Made by a program: the position numbers and the translations under genes. Shown here piece after piece: positions 17,432 through 28,001 of a stretch of 64,000 nt of DNA; the first letter of the stretch is position 1; each line of letters begins with the position of its first letter. The notes below the pieces were generated by a model. It was not told where the DNA came from. It made no database searches and saw only the letters and a program-made list of their open reading frames with translations. Source of the DNA: Methanothrix sp. (GTDB lineage Archaea > Halobacteriota > Methanosarcinia > Methanotrichales > Methanotrichaceae); assembly GCF_024518575.1 (NCBI RefSeq), contig NZ_JANIHG010000004.1, positions 1-64,000 of the forward strand, read 5' to 3'.

Positions 17432-17899
17432 ATGACAGACATACCAGTACTGACCCTGTCAGAGATACAGCAGCGCGTTGTCGGATGGTGGCTTGGCAAC
17501 TACTACGGAAGCATCGGATACGTTGGAAGAAGGCTCGGAAAGAAGGGCGTCAGGGAGTTCATGGAGCTCGGCGCAAGGCAGGTTGCTGCGACCTTCAAGC
17601 GCCTCGAGCTCAAAGAGCCGCTGGATGTGGCGGTGGCGATAGCGACGAATGAGAAGAACATGTTCGGCTCTGAGATCGAGGTGACGGAGAGCGAGGGATG
17701 TGTGGATATAAAGCGAGAGCGGTGTGCGATCCTAGAGGGCGCTAAGGCGTTCTCGAGGCTCGGGGCATCACTTGTCGCCAGGGAGCACTGCAGGACATGC
17801 TCAGAGACGCACTGGAAACTGGCATTCAGAGAGATGGGCATGAGCCTGGAGACCGAGCTCACTGAGAGCGGATGCTGTATGCGTATAAGAAAGCTCTGA
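17432..17899 (+). CDS. cysteine-containing protein of unknown function downstream of hdrED
   Basis: A 155-residue soluble protein. Its C-terminal half has EHCRTCSETHWKLAF and ends SGCCMRIRKL, reminiscent of small ligand-binding or hydrolase families with a C-terminal cysteine patch, but I cannot place it. It has its own promoter-like AT stretch (TATAATCATATA near 17390) and a GGTGG ribosome site, and is followed by a T7 run, so it is probably a single-gene unit. Its position after hdrED may be chance. Confidence 0.75.
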   Translation: MTDIPVLTLSEIQQRVVGWWLGNYYGSIGYVGRRLGKKGVREFMELGARQVAATFKRLELKEPLDVAVAIATNEKNMFGSEIEVTESEGCVDIKRERCAILEGAKAFSRLGASLVAREHCRTCSETHWKLAFREMGMSLETELTESGCCMRIRKL

Positions 17900-17910
17900 G
17901 CGCTTTTTTT
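17900..17910 (+). terminator. oligo-T terminator
   Basis: Seven T residues (17904-17910) follow the stop at 17899 within a few bases, the usual archaeal intrinsic termination signal. Confidence 0.55.
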
Positions 17911-17977
17911 GAGATCGTGGCGCTCCAGATCGATGGGCCGAAATCAGGCCGTGCAACCCGTATCAATGGATACTATT

Positions 17978-17991
17978 ATTACATATGTAAT
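17978..17991. promoter_or_regulatory. 14-bp palindrome upstream of the fwd operon
   Basis: ATTACATATGTAAT is a perfect palindrome ending 30 nt before the ATG of the ferredoxin-like gene that heads the fwd operon. It overlaps the expected TATA/BRE region, so it may be an operator or the TATA element itself. The regulator is unknown; Tfx (encoded at 34 kb) is one candidate by analogy. Confidence 0.4.
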
Positions 17992-18021
17992 TCAGAAGCA
18001 TTAGAGGGCAGGTGATGTTTA

Positions 18022-18480
18022 ATGGTCAGCGCTATGGAGATCTATCAGCTAACACCAAAGCTGAACTGCAAGAAGTGCGGCCTTCCGACGTGCATGGCAT
18101 TCGCTGTTGCCCTTCTTGCCAGGGAGAAGCAGATCGAGGACTGCACACCTCTGCTGGAGCCAAAATACGAGGCGAAGCTGAAGAAGCTCAGAGAGGTCAT
18201 GGCGCCAATCGCAGGTGCAACAGAGACCGGGCTCATAATCCATGACGAGCGGTGCTATGGCTGCGGCAACTGCGTGGTGGCCTGCCCGGTGAATGTCGCA
18301 AACGACCCGAAGGGATCTGCGATTGGACTGGGGCCAAAGAGCGATAGGGTCATACTGGTCGTTGAGGACGGAGTCGTTAAATGCCTCAACCCAAAGGAGT
18401 GCAGGCGGTTCGGTCCGAACAGGATACTGTGCAATCTATGCACAGCGACCTGCCCGAGCAAGGCTATAGAGTTTGTCTAG
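18022..18480 (+). CDS. 4Fe-4S protein with CdhE/RnfB-like cluster domain and ferredoxin domain
   Basis: A 152-residue protein. Residues 1-45 hold a CxxC-x4-C iron-sulfur domain (NCKKCGLPTC, PF04060 type, as in the corrinoid iron-sulfur protein CdhE). A ferredoxin-like region then has CYGCGNCVVACP near residue 77 and CNLCTATCP near residue 139; the second motif is spaced so far away that the two clusters may bind differently from a standard ferredoxin. It is first in the operon with fwdB and fwdD (8-nt gap), has a perfect GGTGAT ribosome site, and is the probable electron donor or acceptor of the formylmethanofuran dehydrogenase. Confidence 0.85.
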   Translation: MVSAMEIYQLTPKLNCKKCGLPTCMAFAVALLAREKQIEDCTPLLEPKYEAKLKKLREVMAPIAGATETGLIIHDERCYGCGNCVVACPVNVANDPKGSAIGLGPKSDRVILVVEDGVVKCLNPKECRRFGPNRILCNLCTATCPSKAIEFV

Positions 18481-18488
18481 GTGATCAC

Positions 18489-19709
18489 ATGGCTGTATGC
18501 ACTGGATGCTCCCTTCTCTGCGATGATATCGAGGTCTCGATCGATGGCAGGAGGATAACAAAGACGAAGAACCTCTGCAGGAAGGGCTTCGGGAGGTACA
18601 GGTCCCTCAGCTCAGACAGATCTGTGCCGAAGGTTGATGGAAAGCAGGTTGGCATCGACGCGGCCATCTCCAGAGCTGCGGAGATGCTGAGGGATGCGAA
18701 GAGGCCCTTGCTCTTCGGCTGGTCATGCTCGACGCTGGAGGCCCAGCGCAAGGGCATCGAGCTCGCTAAGAGGACAAAGGCGATCATCGATGATACCTCG
18801 TCAATATGCCAGGGAGAGATCGTGGAGATGGTTATTCGCGGAGAGATCCCAACCTGCACCCTGGATGATGTGAGAAACTACGGCGACACCTTGATATTCT
18901 GGGGGTGCGATCCATCGAGCAGCCATCCAAGGCATATGTCCCGCTTCTCATACTTCCCCCGCGGGGAGAAGCTTCAGAGAGGGCATGAGGAGGACAGGAC
19001 CGCGTTTCTCATAGATATCAGGGCATCTCCCACCGCGAAGATACTTTCTGGGAACTTTGTGCAGATTCCTCCCGGAGGAGATGCTGATCTCATAGATGCG
19101 ATGCTTGCTGTCCTTGACGGGAAGATTCCCAGGGTCAGGGACAAAAAGGCCATGATCGCCATGATGAATACTCTGAAAAAAGCAGATACAGGCGTGATAT
19201 TTCCCGGCCTGGGGCTCGCATACTCCCTCAGGGGAAGGATGGATCGCCTGAAGGCGCTGGTGGACAGGCTGAATGAATACACCAAATACAATGTCATACC
19301 GATGGTGGGGCATTACAACATGCGCGGGTTCAACCAGCTCCTCTTCGATGAGACAGGCTTCATAAACAGGGTATCGTTCGCTGACGGTATTGATCACGGC
19401 CCGATGTACAGCGTGGTAGAGGCGTCGAAGAGCTGCGATCTCGCCATGGTTGTGGGATCCGACCCGATATCATCGCTTCCAGCCGGGATCGCGAAGGCGC
19501 TCGCAAGGGTCCCGATGATAACCCTTGATCCGCACAGGACGCTCACCACCGAGCTCTCAAGGGTTGTGATACCCACAGCTCTATCTGGCATCGAGGCTGG
19601 CGGAAGCGCGCTGAGAATGGACGGAGTCAGGATCGGGTTAGATCCGATCGTGAAGAGCGAGTATCCTTCGGACGAAGAGGCTCTGTCGATGATCCTGGGG
19701 GCGATCTGA
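18489..19709 (+). CDS. fwdB: formylmethanofuran dehydrogenase subunit B (catalytic)
   Basis: A 406-residue molybdopterin oxidoreductase subunit. The N-terminal CTGCSLLCDDI and CRKGF bind a [4Fe-4S] cluster. DDTSSICQGE carries the metal-ligand Cys (Sec in some methanogens). It catalyses interconversion of CO2 and formyl-methanofuran at a W- or Mo-bis(pterin) centre. The start at 18489 has a textbook GGTGATC site; a longer open frame upstream overlaps the ferredoxin gene and is not used. Subunits A and C are not next to it, so the complex is encoded in pieces. Confidence 0.93.
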   Translation: MAVCTGCSLLCDDIEVSIDGRRITKTKNLCRKGFGRYRSLSSDRSVPKVDGKQVGIDAAISRAAEMLRDAKRPLLFGWSCSTLEAQRKGIELAKRTKAIIDDTSSICQGEIVEMVIRGEIPTCTLDDVRNYGDTLIFWGCDPSSSHPRHMSRFSYFPRGEKLQRGHEEDRTAFLIDIRASPTAKILSGNFVQIPPGGDADLIDAMLAVLDGKIPRVRDKKAMIAMMNTLKKADTGVIFPGLGLAYSLRGRMDRLKALVDRLNEYTKYNVIPMVGHYNMRGFNQLLFDETGFINRVSFADGIDHGPMYSVVEASKSCDLAMVVGSDPISSLPAGIAKALARVPMITLDPHRTLTTELSRVVIPTALSGIEAGGSALRMDGVRIGLDPIVKSEYPSDEEALSMILGAI

Positions 19710-20087
19710 ATGAAGGTAACGGTCGTGACATTCAGGGACATATTCCAGAGCGAGGCTCAGGAGCTCGACAGGTTTGGAGAGGAATACAGAAAGATGAGCG
19801 CTGTGGTCTTCCTTGATAAAAATGATGCCTCGAAGGCTGGAATAAAGGATGGATCGAATGTGCTATTGGAGAGCGATAATGGTAGGGTTGTCGTCGTGGC
19901 AAGGCTTTCAGAAGATTCGCATCCGGGTCTGGCCTTCATGCCGAACAGCCCGTGGTCAAATCGACTGATCCCAGCTGAGACGGATGAGACCAAGATCCCG
20001 AGCTTTAAGAACATCAGCGCGACGGTCCGCGTCACCTCTGATGGTGTTCCCACAGTTGAGGATCTTCTCAGGGAGATGGTCTCATGA
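19710..20087 (+). CDS. fwdD: formylmethanofuran dehydrogenase subunit D
   Basis: A 125-residue molybdopterin dinucleotide-binding domain (DKNDASKAGIKDGSNVLLES, then GLAFMPNSPWSNRLIP), the C-terminal pterin-binding module that completes FwdB. It starts directly after the fwdB stop. Its own stop overlaps the argF start by 4 nt (ATGA), which ties argF to the operon. Confidence 0.92.
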   Translation: MKVTVVTFRDIFQSEAQELDRFGEEYRKMSAVVFLDKNDASKAGIKDGSNVLLESDNGRVVVVARLSEDSHPGLAFMPNSPWSNRLIPAETDETKIPSFKNISATVRVTSDGVPTVEDLLREMVS

Positions 20088-21022
20088 GCACTCGCTCTCT
20101 GATATCGATAGCGGATCTCTCTCCAGACGAGATCGTGGCGCTGCTGGACAGGGCGGAGGATCTAAAAGCAGAGCGCGCAGGAAGGGGTGGGTGTGCTCTC
20201 GGCGAGAGAAGGCCTCTTGCCGGTAAGAGCTTGGCGATGATCTTCGAAAAGCCCTCGACGCGCACGCGTGTATCTCTGGAGGTCGCAGCCGCAGAGCTTG
20301 GCGGGCATCCGCTCTATCTCAGCGCAGGCGAGCTGCAGCTCGGGCGCGGCGAGACGATCGGAGACACAGCGAGGGTTCTCTCAAGATATGTGCATGGGAT
20401 AACCGCCAGGGTCTTCTCGCACAGGACTGTGGAGGAGCTGGCAGCTCACTCGAGCGTGCCCGTGATAAATGCTCTCTCAGACCAGGAGCATCCGCTCCAG
20501 ATCCTGGCTGATCTCATGACCATCAGGGAGCGCTTCGGCCGCCTGGAGGGTCTCCGGATAGCATGGATCGGGGATGGAAACAATGTGTGCAACTCGCTGA
20601 TACTGGCTTCTGCCATGCTGAAGATGAGAATGATCGTGGCGTCGCCCAGGGGTTATGAGCCAAAGGGCCAAATATTAGAAAGGGCCAGAGAGCTCGGCGG
20701 CGTCCCCGAGATCGCTGCTGAGCCATCGGATGCAGCGCGTGGCGCTGACGTCCTCGTTACAGACACATGGATCTCAATGGGGGATGAGTCTGAGGAGGCA
20801 GAGCGTCTCAGGAGCTTCAGCGGGTACCAGATAAACCAGAGGATCCTCGAGATTGCCGGGAGGGAGGCGATAGTTATGCACTGCCTGCCGGCGCACAGGG
20901 GCCAGGAGATCACGGACGATGTCATGGACGGCCCGCAGAGCGCTGTGTTCGACGAGGCTGAGAACAGGCTTCACACATCAAAGGCTGTCCTCGAATGGAT
21001 GATGGGAGGCAGGCCGCTTTAG
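20084..21022 (+). CDS. argF: ornithine carbamoyltransferase
   Basis: A 312-residue enzyme that joins carbamoyl phosphate and ornithine to citrulline in arginine synthesis. The carbamoyl-phosphate site is EKPSTRTRVS, with HPLQILADL and the ornithine-site HCLPAHRG also present. The length is typical. It is translationally coupled to fwdD by a 4-nt overlap, an unusual partner for an arginine gene, and is followed 4 nt later by tRNA-Leu. Confidence 0.95.
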   Translation: MSTRSLISIADLSPDEIVALLDRAEDLKAERAGRGGCALGERRPLAGKSLAMIFEKPSTRTRVSLEVAAAELGGHPLYLSAGELQLGRGETIGDTARVLSRYVHGITARVFSHRTVEELAAHSSVPVINALSDQEHPLQILADLMTIRERFGRLEGLRIAWIGDGNNVCNSLILASAMLKMRMIVASPRGYEPKGQILERARELGGVPEIAAEPSDAARGADVLVTDTWISMGDESEEAERLRSFSGYQINQRILEIAGREAIVMHCLPAHRGQEITDDVMDGPQSAVFDEAENRLHTSKAVLEWMMGGRPL

Positions 21023-21026
21023 AGAT

Positions 21027-21109
21027 GCGGGGGTTGCCAAGAGGTCAAAGGCGCAGGGCTTAGGACCCTGTCCCGAAGGGGTTCGCGGGTTCGACTCCCG
21101 TCCCCCGCA
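21027..21109 (+). tRNA. tRNA-Leu (anticodon UAG)
   Basis: The acceptor stem GCGGGGG (21027-21033) pairs with CCCCCGC (21102-21108). The anticodon stem CAGGG/CCCTG surrounds the loop CTTAGGA, with anticodon TAG at 21061-21063, reading CUA codons. A long variable arm (TCCCGAAGGGG) marks a type II tRNA, and the T arm has GGGTTCGACTCCC. No CCA is encoded and no intron is seen. It sits 4 nt after the argF stop, so it may be processed from the fwd-argF transcript or have its own internal signals. Confidence 0.96.
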
Positions 21110-21306
21110 TTTTGTAGCATATCTTCTCCGAGCTTTATTCTTGACTTGTGGGGGCGGGGGCTGAATTCCTCAGACTCATGTCGGCTTGATGAAAGCGGAT
21201 CTCTGCCGAGCGATAAAGATGGAGAGCTTTCTAGAATACCGCGTGCTGGATTACCGCGGACAGGCTTCCATAAAACAGAATCTAAAAAATAAATGAAAAT
21301 CCGCGC

Positions 21307-23286
21307 TCAGACTATGAGCGGGATGTTCTCCACCGACTCTGGGTTCGCGAGTGCTGAGATATCGCCGACCGGCTTGCCCAGTGCCTTTGCCTTTATGACC
21401 CTGCGCATGATCTTTCCGGATCTTGTCTTCGGCACATCCTTGACGAAGTAGACGATCTCCGGGTACGCGACCGGGCCTAGGACACTCCTGACATGCTTCG
21501 CGATGTCCTTCTTCAGATCCTCGCTCTCCTTCACGCCCTCCTTGAGGATTATGAAGGCGACGATGACCTCGCCCTTGACCTCGTCTGGCTTGCCGATGAC
21601 TGCAGCCTCAGCGACAGCTGGATGCGAAACTGCAGCGGACTCGACCTCGGCATTGCTGATCCTGTGGCCCGCGACCTTGAGAACATCATCGATCCTGCCC
21701 TGGATCCACCAGTAGCCGTCCTTGTCCCTGGTCGCCTTATCGCCCGCCAGGTATGTGCCTGGCTTGATGTCCCAGTACATCTGCCAGTACTCCTTCATGT
21801 ACCTCTCTGGATCCCTGAAGAAGGCGCGGAGCATCGACGGCCAGGGCGTCTTCTGGACGATGTTGCCGCCGTAGCCGAGTGGCACTGAGTTGCCGTCCTC
21901 ATCGTAGATGTCTGTGTTGAATCCAGGCAGCGGGAACGCCACAGAGCCTGGCTTCTCAGGCGTCATGGGGAGCGGAGCGATCACATGGCATCCTGTCTCG
22001 GTCTGCCACCATGTATCGATGATCGGTGCCTGCCCTCCTCCGATGTTGTTCCTGAACCAGACATAGGCCTCGGGGTTGAGCGGCTCGCCCACGGATGCGA
22101 GTATCCTGATCGACTTGAGGTTGTACTTCTTCGGCCACTCATCGCCCGCCTTCATGAACATCCTGATCGCAGTGGGCGCTGTGTAGAATACAGAGACGCC
22201 GTACTCCTCGATGATGGACCACCATCTCCCAATGTCCGGATAATCTGGAGCGCCCTCGTAGAGTATGCTCGTCGCGCCGAGACAGAGCGGGCCGTAGACT
22301 ACGTATGAGTGTCCTGTGATCCAGCCGCAGTCGGCTGTGCACCAGTAGACATCCTCCTCATGGACATCCAGCGCCCATGCGGTGGTGTATGCCGGACCCA
22401 CACAGAATCCACCGTGAGCATGCTCAATGCCCTTCGGCTTTCCAGTTGTGCCTGATGTGTACAGTATGAAGAGCCTGTCCTCTGGATCGAGCTCCTCAGT
22501 GTGGCACTCTGCGGGCTGATCCTTGACGAGATCGTGGTACCAGACATCGCGCCCCTCCTTCATCGGCACATTAAGGCCTACCCTCTTGACCACAACAACC
22601 TTCTCGACGCTCGGGGCGTTCTGGACCGCCTCATCCACGTTCGGCTTGAGCGGGAGCGGCTTGCCGCGCCTGTAGAAGCCATCAGAGGTCACGACGACCT
22701 TTGCCTCAGCATCGGTAACCCTGCTCTGCAGGCCGCCGGCGCTGAATCCGGAGAAGACCACGCTGTGGATCGCTCCGATCTTGGCACAGGCGAGCATCGT
22801 GATCGGAAGCTCCGGTATCATGGGCAGGTAGACGCTGACCCTGTCGCCTTTCTTAACCCCCAGACTCTTCAGGCCATTTGCCATCTTGTTGACAGCCTGG
22901 TAGAGCTGGTAGTATGTTATCGCCTTTGTGTCGCCAACAGGCTCGCCGACGAAGTAGTATGCGACCTTGTTCCTGCGCCAGGACTTCGCGTGCCTGTCAA
23001 CTGCGTTGTACGCGACGTTGCACTTGCCTCCAAGGAACCACTTCGCATATGGCGGGTTCCACTCGAGGATCTGTGTGTACGGCTTGAACCAGTCCGCGTA
23101 TGTCTGGGCCATCTCATCCCAGAAGTCAAGGTAGTTCTGGGAGCACCACTCACGCATCTCCTTCTCTGTCTTGAAGCCCTTCTTCTTCATCCACTGGTAG
23201 GAGTTCGAGTACTCGATTATCCACTGGGGAGTATTGAATATCCTGGTCTCCTCCTGCAGAACAGCAGTCTTTGCAGTCTCAGCCAT
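21307..23286 (-). CDS. acs: acetyl-CoA synthetase (AMP-forming), third of the tandem
   Basis: A 659-residue ANL-superfamily enzyme making acetyl-CoA from acetate, ATP and CoA with release of AMP and pyrophosphate; this is the acetate entry step of Methanothrix methanogenesis. The AMP-binding loop [11 protein letters not shown] is near residue 270, the hinge [14 protein letters not shown] is near residue 535, and the acetylation-type lysine is in [10 protein letters not shown]. The start has GGAGGTATG upstream. It is last in transcription order of three paralogues on the minus strand. Long stretches are base-identical to the middle copy (78 bp at 22245-22322), pointing to recent duplication or gene conversion. 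Confidence 0.96.
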   Translation of the reverse strand: MAETAKTAVLQEETRIFNTPQWIIEYSNSYQWMKKKGFKTEKEMREWCSQNYLDFWDEMAQTYADWFKPYTQILEWNPPYAKWFLGGKCNVAYNAVDRHAKSWRRNKVAYYFVGEPVGDTKAITYYQLYQAVNKMANGLKSLGVKKGDRVSVYLPMIPELPITMLACAKIGAIHSVVFSGFSAGGLQSRVTDAEAKVVVTSDGFYRRGKPLPLKPNVDEAVQNAPSVEKVVVVKRVGLNVPMKEGRDVWYHDLVKDQPAECHTEELDPEDRLFILYTSGTTGKPKGIEHAHGGFCVGPAYTTAWALDVHEEDVYWCTADCGWITGHSYVVYGPLCLGATSILYEGAPDYPDIGRWWSIIEEYGVSVFYTAPTAIRMFMKAGDEWPKKYNLKSIRILASVGEPLNPEAYVWFRNNIGGGQAPIIDTWWQTETGCHVIAPLPMTPEKPGSVAFPLPGFNTDIYDEDGNSVPLGYGGNIVQKTPWPSMLRAFFRDPERYMKEYWQMYWDIKPGTYLAGDKATRDKDGYWWIQGRIDDVLKVAGHRISNAEVESAAVSHPAVAEAAVIGKPDEVKGEVIVAFIILKEGVKESEDLKKDIAKHVRSVLGPVAYPEIVYFVKDVPKTRSGKIMRRVIKAKALGKPVGDISALANPESVENIPLIV

Positions 23287-23666
23287 TTACATACCTCCAT
23301 TCATCTAGATCTTCATGTGCTTCCGTCCCGTGATGACGCAGGCATGAGCTGAACTCGAGAACTCCTCCTGAGAAGAAGCGCATCAAGAAGTCCTCCGGCG
23401 TGTATATCCTTACCATGCCGCGATCACCTATCAGCACTGGGAGACTCCGGAAACACGATAATTTCATACGTATGTGCTCATTTATAAATCTATCGATATA
23501 CAATTGTTAGTAAAAATTTGTATTAATTATTTTTCATGATACATGTAACAAAAGCGTCCTGTGTAAAAGGGTTTCGCTATCAATAAGCACATATCAGAAG
23601 CGTAAATACACAAGAGTTCTAATAGAAGATAACATCACGTAAAATCAAATAAAATATGTGGACCGC
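23287..23666 (-). promoter_or_regulatory. 380-nt spacer, leader of the third acs gene
   Basis: AT-rich spacer without a gene. Read on the minus strand, ATTTATAAAT near 23480-23492 is a TATA candidate about 195 nt before the ATG, giving a long untranslated leader. A 74-codon open frame covers part of it but shows no family resemblance. A separate promoter for each acs copy would allow independent control. Confidence 0.4.
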
Positions 23667-25655
23667 TCACTTGATGAGCGGTATGGCATCCACAGCATCC
23701 GGGTTCGCAAGCGCGGAGATATCTCCCACAGGGTTGCCCAGTGCCTTCGCCTTTATGACCCTGCGCATGATCTTTCCGGATCTTGTCTTCGGCACATCCT
23801 TGACGAAGTAGACGATCTCCGGATAAGCGACGGGCCCGAGAACGCCCCTGACGTGCTTTGCGAGCTCCTTCTTCAGATCCTCGCTCTCCTGCACGCCCTC
23901 TCTGAGTATCACGAAGGCGACGATGACCTCGCCCTTGACCTCGTCTGGCTTGCCGATGACAGCTGCCTCTGCGACCTTCGGATGCGAGACAAGCGCTGAC
24001 TCGACCTCAGCGTTGCTGATCCTGTGGCCTGCGACCTTGAGAACATCATCGATCCTGCCCTGGATGAAGAAGTATCCGTCCTTGTCCCTTGTCGCCTTAT
24101 CGCCAGCCAGGTACACTCCAGGCCTGATGTCCCAGTACATCTGCCAGTACTCCTTCATGTACCTCTCGGGGTCCCTGAAGAAGGCGCGGAGCATCGACGG
24201 CCAGGGTGTCGTGTTGACGATATTTCCTCCCATGCCGGATGGTACCGGGTTTGCGTCCTCATCGTAGATATCTGTGTTGAATCCGGGCAGCGGGAACGTG
24301 GGCGATCCGGGCTTGAGCGGTGTGATCGGGAGCGGGGAGACCACGAAGCATCCTGTCTCCGTCTGCCACCATGTATCCATGATCGGGCACCTGTCGCCTC
24401 CGAAGTACTTCCTGTACCATACCCATGCCTCGGGGTTGATGGGCTCTCCGACCGAGCCGAGCAGCCTGAGGCTGGAGAGATCGTACTTCTGCGGCCACTG
24501 CTCGCCAGCCTTCATGAACATTCTTATTGCAGTCGGGGCTGTGTATAATACAGACACCTTGTGCTCCTGGATTATGCTGAACCATCTTCCGAAGTCCGGA
24601 TAATCTGGAGCGCCCTCGTAGAGTATGCTCGTCGCGCCGAGACAGAGCGGGCCGTAGACTACGTATGAGTGCCCTGTGATCCATCCGACATCGGCTGTGC
24701 ACCACCAGACATCATTGTCCTTGAGGTCGAAGACCCAGTGGAGCGTCTGCACTGGACCAACACAGTATCCGCCATGGACGTGCTCGATGCCCTTCGGCTT
24801 GCCGGTTGTGCCTGATGTGTACAGTATGAAGAGCCTGTCCTCCGAGTCCGTCTTCTCGGTCTCGCACTCGTCAGGCTGTTTTGCTACGAGCTCGTGATAC
24901 CAGACATCGCGCCCCTCCTTCATCGGCACATCTATTCCAGCTCTCTTGACCACTACAACCTTCTCGACGCTCGGGGCGTTCTGGACCGCCTCATCCACGT
25001 TCGGCTTGAGCGGGAGTGGCTTGCCGCGCCTGTAGAAGCCATCAGTGGTGACGACGACCTTCGACTCAGCATCCAGAACCCTGCTCTGCAGGCCGCCGGC
25101 ACTGAATCCTGAGAAGACCACGCTGTGGATCGCTCCGATCTTTGCGCAGGCGAGCATCGCTATAGGCGTCTCTGGGATCATCGGCATGTATATGCTGACT
25201 CTATCGCCCTTCTTGACCCCTAAACTCTTCAGGCCGTTAGCGAATTTATTTACGGCCTTATAGAGATCAAGGTAAGTTATCTTCTGCACCTTTTGATCCG
25301 TCGGCTCGGGCACGAAGATGTACGCTACCTTATCCTTCTTTGCGCCCTTCGCGTGCCTGTCCACGGCGTTGTATGCGACGTTGCACTTTCCTCCAACAAA
25401 CCATCTCGCATATGGAGGCTTCCACTCGAGGATCTGTGCGTACGGCTCGAACCAGTCCGCATACGTCTTCGCCATCTCGTCCCAGAACTCTATGTAATGC
25501 TGGCCGGTCCAGGCGCGCATCTCCCTCTCAGAGGTGAAGCCCTTCTTCTTCATCCACTGCATGACGTTTGAGTTCTCAGCAAGCTCCTTCGGGGGATGAA
25601 ATACTCTTGTCTCCTCAAGAAGAACCGCAGTTGTAGCAGCTTTTTGCTCAGCCAT
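23667..25655 (-). CDS. acs: acetyl-CoA synthetase (AMP-forming), second of the tandem
   Basis: A 662-residue AMP-forming acetyl-CoA synthetase with the same motifs as its neighbours ([35 protein letters not shown]). It is closest to the copy at 21.3 kb in its middle part (shared [20 protein letters not shown] segment, and long identical DNA), while its N-terminus ([20 protein letters not shown]) matches the copy at 26 kb better. This mosaic pattern suggests gene conversion among the three. GGAGTG precedes the start. Confidence 0.96.
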   Translation of the reverse strand: MAEQKAATTAVLLEETRVFHPPKELAENSNVMQWMKKKGFTSEREMRAWTGQHYIEFWDEMAKTYADWFEPYAQILEWKPPYARWFVGGKCNVAYNAVDRHAKGAKKDKVAYIFVPEPTDQKVQKITYLDLYKAVNKFANGLKSLGVKKGDRVSIYMPMIPETPIAMLACAKIGAIHSVVFSGFSAGGLQSRVLDAESKVVVTTDGFYRRGKPLPLKPNVDEAVQNAPSVEKVVVVKRAGIDVPMKEGRDVWYHELVAKQPDECETEKTDSEDRLFILYTSGTTGKPKGIEHVHGGYCVGPVQTLHWVFDLKDNDVWWCTADVGWITGHSYVVYGPLCLGATSILYEGAPDYPDFGRWFSIIQEHKVSVLYTAPTAIRMFMKAGEQWPQKYDLSSLRLLGSVGEPINPEAWVWYRKYFGGDRCPIMDTWWQTETGCFVVSPLPITPLKPGSPTFPLPGFNTDIYDEDANPVPSGMGGNIVNTTPWPSMLRAFFRDPERYMKEYWQMYWDIRPGVYLAGDKATRDKDGYFFIQGRIDDVLKVAGHRISNAEVESALVSHPKVAEAAVIGKPDEVKGEVIVAFVILREGVQESEDLKKELAKHVRGVLGPVAYPEIVYFVKDVPKTRSGKIMRRVIKAKALGNPVGDISALANPDAVDAIPLIK

Positions 25656-26018
25656 TTTGACACTCCTTAACAGCCATTTTCTGCCTCCAGCCTCCTTTCC
25701 CGGTCATACCACATCTGCCCTCCCAGCAGACAAATCAGGATGTGGAGGATACGAGGCATTATTACGATTGATGATTATCTCTTTCGTTTATAAAGTTAAC
25801 GTTTGAACGTAATTAATGTTTAATAATGATACTAAATGATCATTATGAAATTGTTTCTGTGAACACTTCTATTTTGTATATTACAAAATGTTGATTTGAT
25901 TTTCTGATTTACGCATGATGAAATGCTCTTTAGAGAAATCCCATTATTTACCGAACTCAAACAAACGGTCAAGAAATAGGTATTTTATTAAATAAAAATA
26001 ATAAAGCCGTGGGACGCT
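25656..26018 (-). promoter_or_regulatory. 363-nt spacer, leader of the second acs gene
   Basis: AT-rich, no gene. TTTATAAA at 25788-25795 (minus-strand reading) is a TATA candidate about 135 nt upstream of the ATG, implying a leader of roughly 110 nt. The 3' side (25800-26018) is very AT-rich with scattered T-runs that could end the upstream acs transcript. Confidence 0.4.
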
Positions 26019-28001
26019 TCACACGATCTTGGGTATAGCGTCCACAGCCTCTGGATTTGCGAGAGTGGAGATGTCCCCGACAGGCTGGCCCATCGCCTTG
26101 GCCCTTATGACCCTGCGCATGATCTTTCCGGATCTTGTCTTTGGCACGTCCTTGACGAAGTATATCGCCTCGGGCGTGGCCACTGGCCCCAACGTCTCCC
26201 TGATATGCTTTGCGATATCTTTCTTCAGTTCCTCGCTCTCCGGAACGCCCTCTCTCAGTATGGCGAATACTATTATGACCTCGCCCTTGACCGGATCCGG
26301 CTTGCCGATGACAGCTGCCTCTGCAACCTTCGGATGTGAAACTGCAGCGGACTCGACCTCCGAGTTCCCGATTCTGTGGCCCGCGACCTTTATGACATCA
26401 TCGATCCTGCCCTGGATCCAGAAGTAGCCATCCTCATCCCTTCGTCCCTTATCGCCCGCCAGGTATGTGCCAGGCCTGACGTTCCAGTATGTCTCCCAGT
26501 ATGTCCTGAAGTACCTCTGCGGATCCTTGTAGAAATCTCTGAGCATCGACGGGTACGGCTCCAGTATGACGATGTTTCCTCCCTCTCCTGGAGGCACAGG
26601 CTTTCCAGCCTCATCCCATACGTCCATGCTGTATCCCGGCAGAGCGAACGTGCAGCTTCCAGGCTTGAGCGGCGTGATCGGCAATGGAGAGCCTATGAAT
26701 GTGCCGGTCTCGGTCTGCCACCATGTATCCATTATCTGGAGCTCATCCCTTCCGATGTTCTTCCTGTACCAGACCCATGCCTCGGGATTGATCGGCTCGC
26801 CCACGGTGCCCAGCAGCCTTAAACTCTTCAGGTTGTACTTCGCAGGCCACTGCTCGCCGGCCCTCATGAACATCCTTATTGCGGTAGGCGCTGTGTAGAG
26901 CACGTTGACGCCGAACTCCTCTATTATCGACCACCATCTTCCGAAGTCCGGATAATCTGGAGAGCCCTCGTAGATTATGCTCGTCGCGCCGAGGGAGAGC
27001 GGGCCATATACGATATACGAGTGGCCAGTGACCCATCCGATATCTGCGGTGCACCACCATACATCATCTTCCTTGAGATCGAAGACCCAGTGGAGAGTCT
27101 GCGGAACACCAACGCAGTACCCGCCGTGCGCATGCTCGATGCCCTTCGGCTTTCCTGTTGTTCCCGATGTGTACAGGATATACAGTCTGTGCTCTGGATC
27201 GAGCTGCTCCGTCTCGCACTCAGCAGGCTGATCCTTGACGAGATCATGCCACCATATATCCCTGTCTTTATTCCACGGGATATCCTGGCCGGTCCTCTTG
27301 TAGACGATCTGATGCTCTATTGTTGGAGCCTCCTGAATCCCCTCATCAGCCTGCTTCTTCAACTCAACGATCTTTCCGCGCCTCCAGAAGCCATCCGTTG
27401 TGATCGATATCTTCGACTCCGCATCCATAACCCTGTCAGCATAAGCCTTTGAGCTGAATCCCGAGAAGACGACGCTGTGGATCGCGCCGATCTTTGCGCA
27501 TGCGAGCATCGCTATCGGCAGCTCCGGGATCATCGGCATGTAAATGCTGACTCTGTCTCCCTTCTTAATCCCTAGACTCTTCAGGCCGTTTGCGAGCTTG
27601 TTGACCTCCCTGTATAGATCCCCATAGGTGAACTTCCTTACGTCGCCAAGAGGCTCTCCCACTGCGATATAAGCTACCTTATTCCTCCTCCAGGACTTAG
27701 CATGCCTGTCCACCGCGTTGTAGGCCATGTTGCACTTGCCGCCAACGAACCACTTGGCATACGGGGGCTTCCAGTCGAGAACCTGCTTGTAGGGCTCAAA
27801 CCAGTCCGCATACGTCTTTGCCATCTCGTCCCAGAACTCCACGTAGTTCTTCGAGCACCACTCGCGCATCTCCTTCTCTGTCTTGAAGCCCTTCTTCTTC
27901 ATCCACTGCATGACATTTGAGTTCTCGACCAGCTCCTTCGGGGGATGGAACAGCCTCCTCTCCTCGAGAAGGACCGCGGTCTTTGCGGTTTCCTCGGCCA
28001 T
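26019..28001 (-). CDS. acs: acetyl-CoA synthetase (AMP-forming), first of the tandem
   Basis: A 660-residue AMP-forming acetyl-CoA synthetase, first in transcription order and the most diverged of the three: its region around residues 195-245 reads [20 protein letters not shown] where the others share [14 protein letters not shown]. The catalytic motifs are intact ([35 protein letters not shown]). The ribosome site AGGAGG is 9 nt before the ATG. Several acs genes are a hallmark of Methanothrix, which lacks the acetate kinase/phosphotransacetylase route used by Methanosarcina. Confidence 0.96.
   Translation of the reverse strand: MAEETAKTAVLLEERRLFHPPKELVENSNVMQWMKKKGFKTEKEMREWCSKNYVEFWDEMAKTYADWFEPYKQVLDWKPPYAKWFVGGKCNMAYNAVDRHAKSWRRNKVAYIAVGEPLGDVRKFTYGDLYREVNKLANGLKSLGIKKGDRVSIYMPMIPELPIAMLACAKIGAIHSVVFSGFSSKAYADRVMDAESKISITTDGFWRRGKIVELKKQADEGIQEAPTIEHQIVYKRTGQDIPWNKDRDIWWHDLVKDQPAECETEQLDPEHRLYILYTSGTTGKPKGIEHAHGGYCVGVPQTLHWVFDLKEDDVWWCTADIGWVTGHSYIVYGPLSLGATSIIYEGSPDYPDFGRWWSIIEEFGVNVLYTAPTAIRMFMRAGEQWPAKYNLKSLRLLGTVGEPINPEAWVWYRKNIGRDELQIMDTWWQTETGTFIGSPLPITPLKPGSCTFALPGYSMDVWDEAGKPVPPGEGGNIVILEPYPSMLRDFYKDPQRYFRTYWETYWNVRPGTYLAGDKGRRDEDGYFWIQGRIDDVIKVAGHRIGNSEVESAAVSHPKVAEAAVIGKPDPVKGEVIIVFAILREGVPESEELKKDIAKHIRETLGPVATPEAIYFVKDVPKTRSGKIMRRVIRAKAMGQPVGDISTLANPEAVDAIPKIV

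Noticed and set aside
22501-23352. 283-codon plus-strand frame opposite acs, with similar frames opposite the other two copies
   Set aside because: It appears in all three paralogues only because the sense genes are similar; composition is that of an antisense shadow and there is no ribosome site.
23279-23503. 74-codon frame overlapping the start of the third acs gene, considered as a leader peptide
   Set aside because: It overlaps the acs ribosome site and start in another frame, without its own ribosome site or conserved features.
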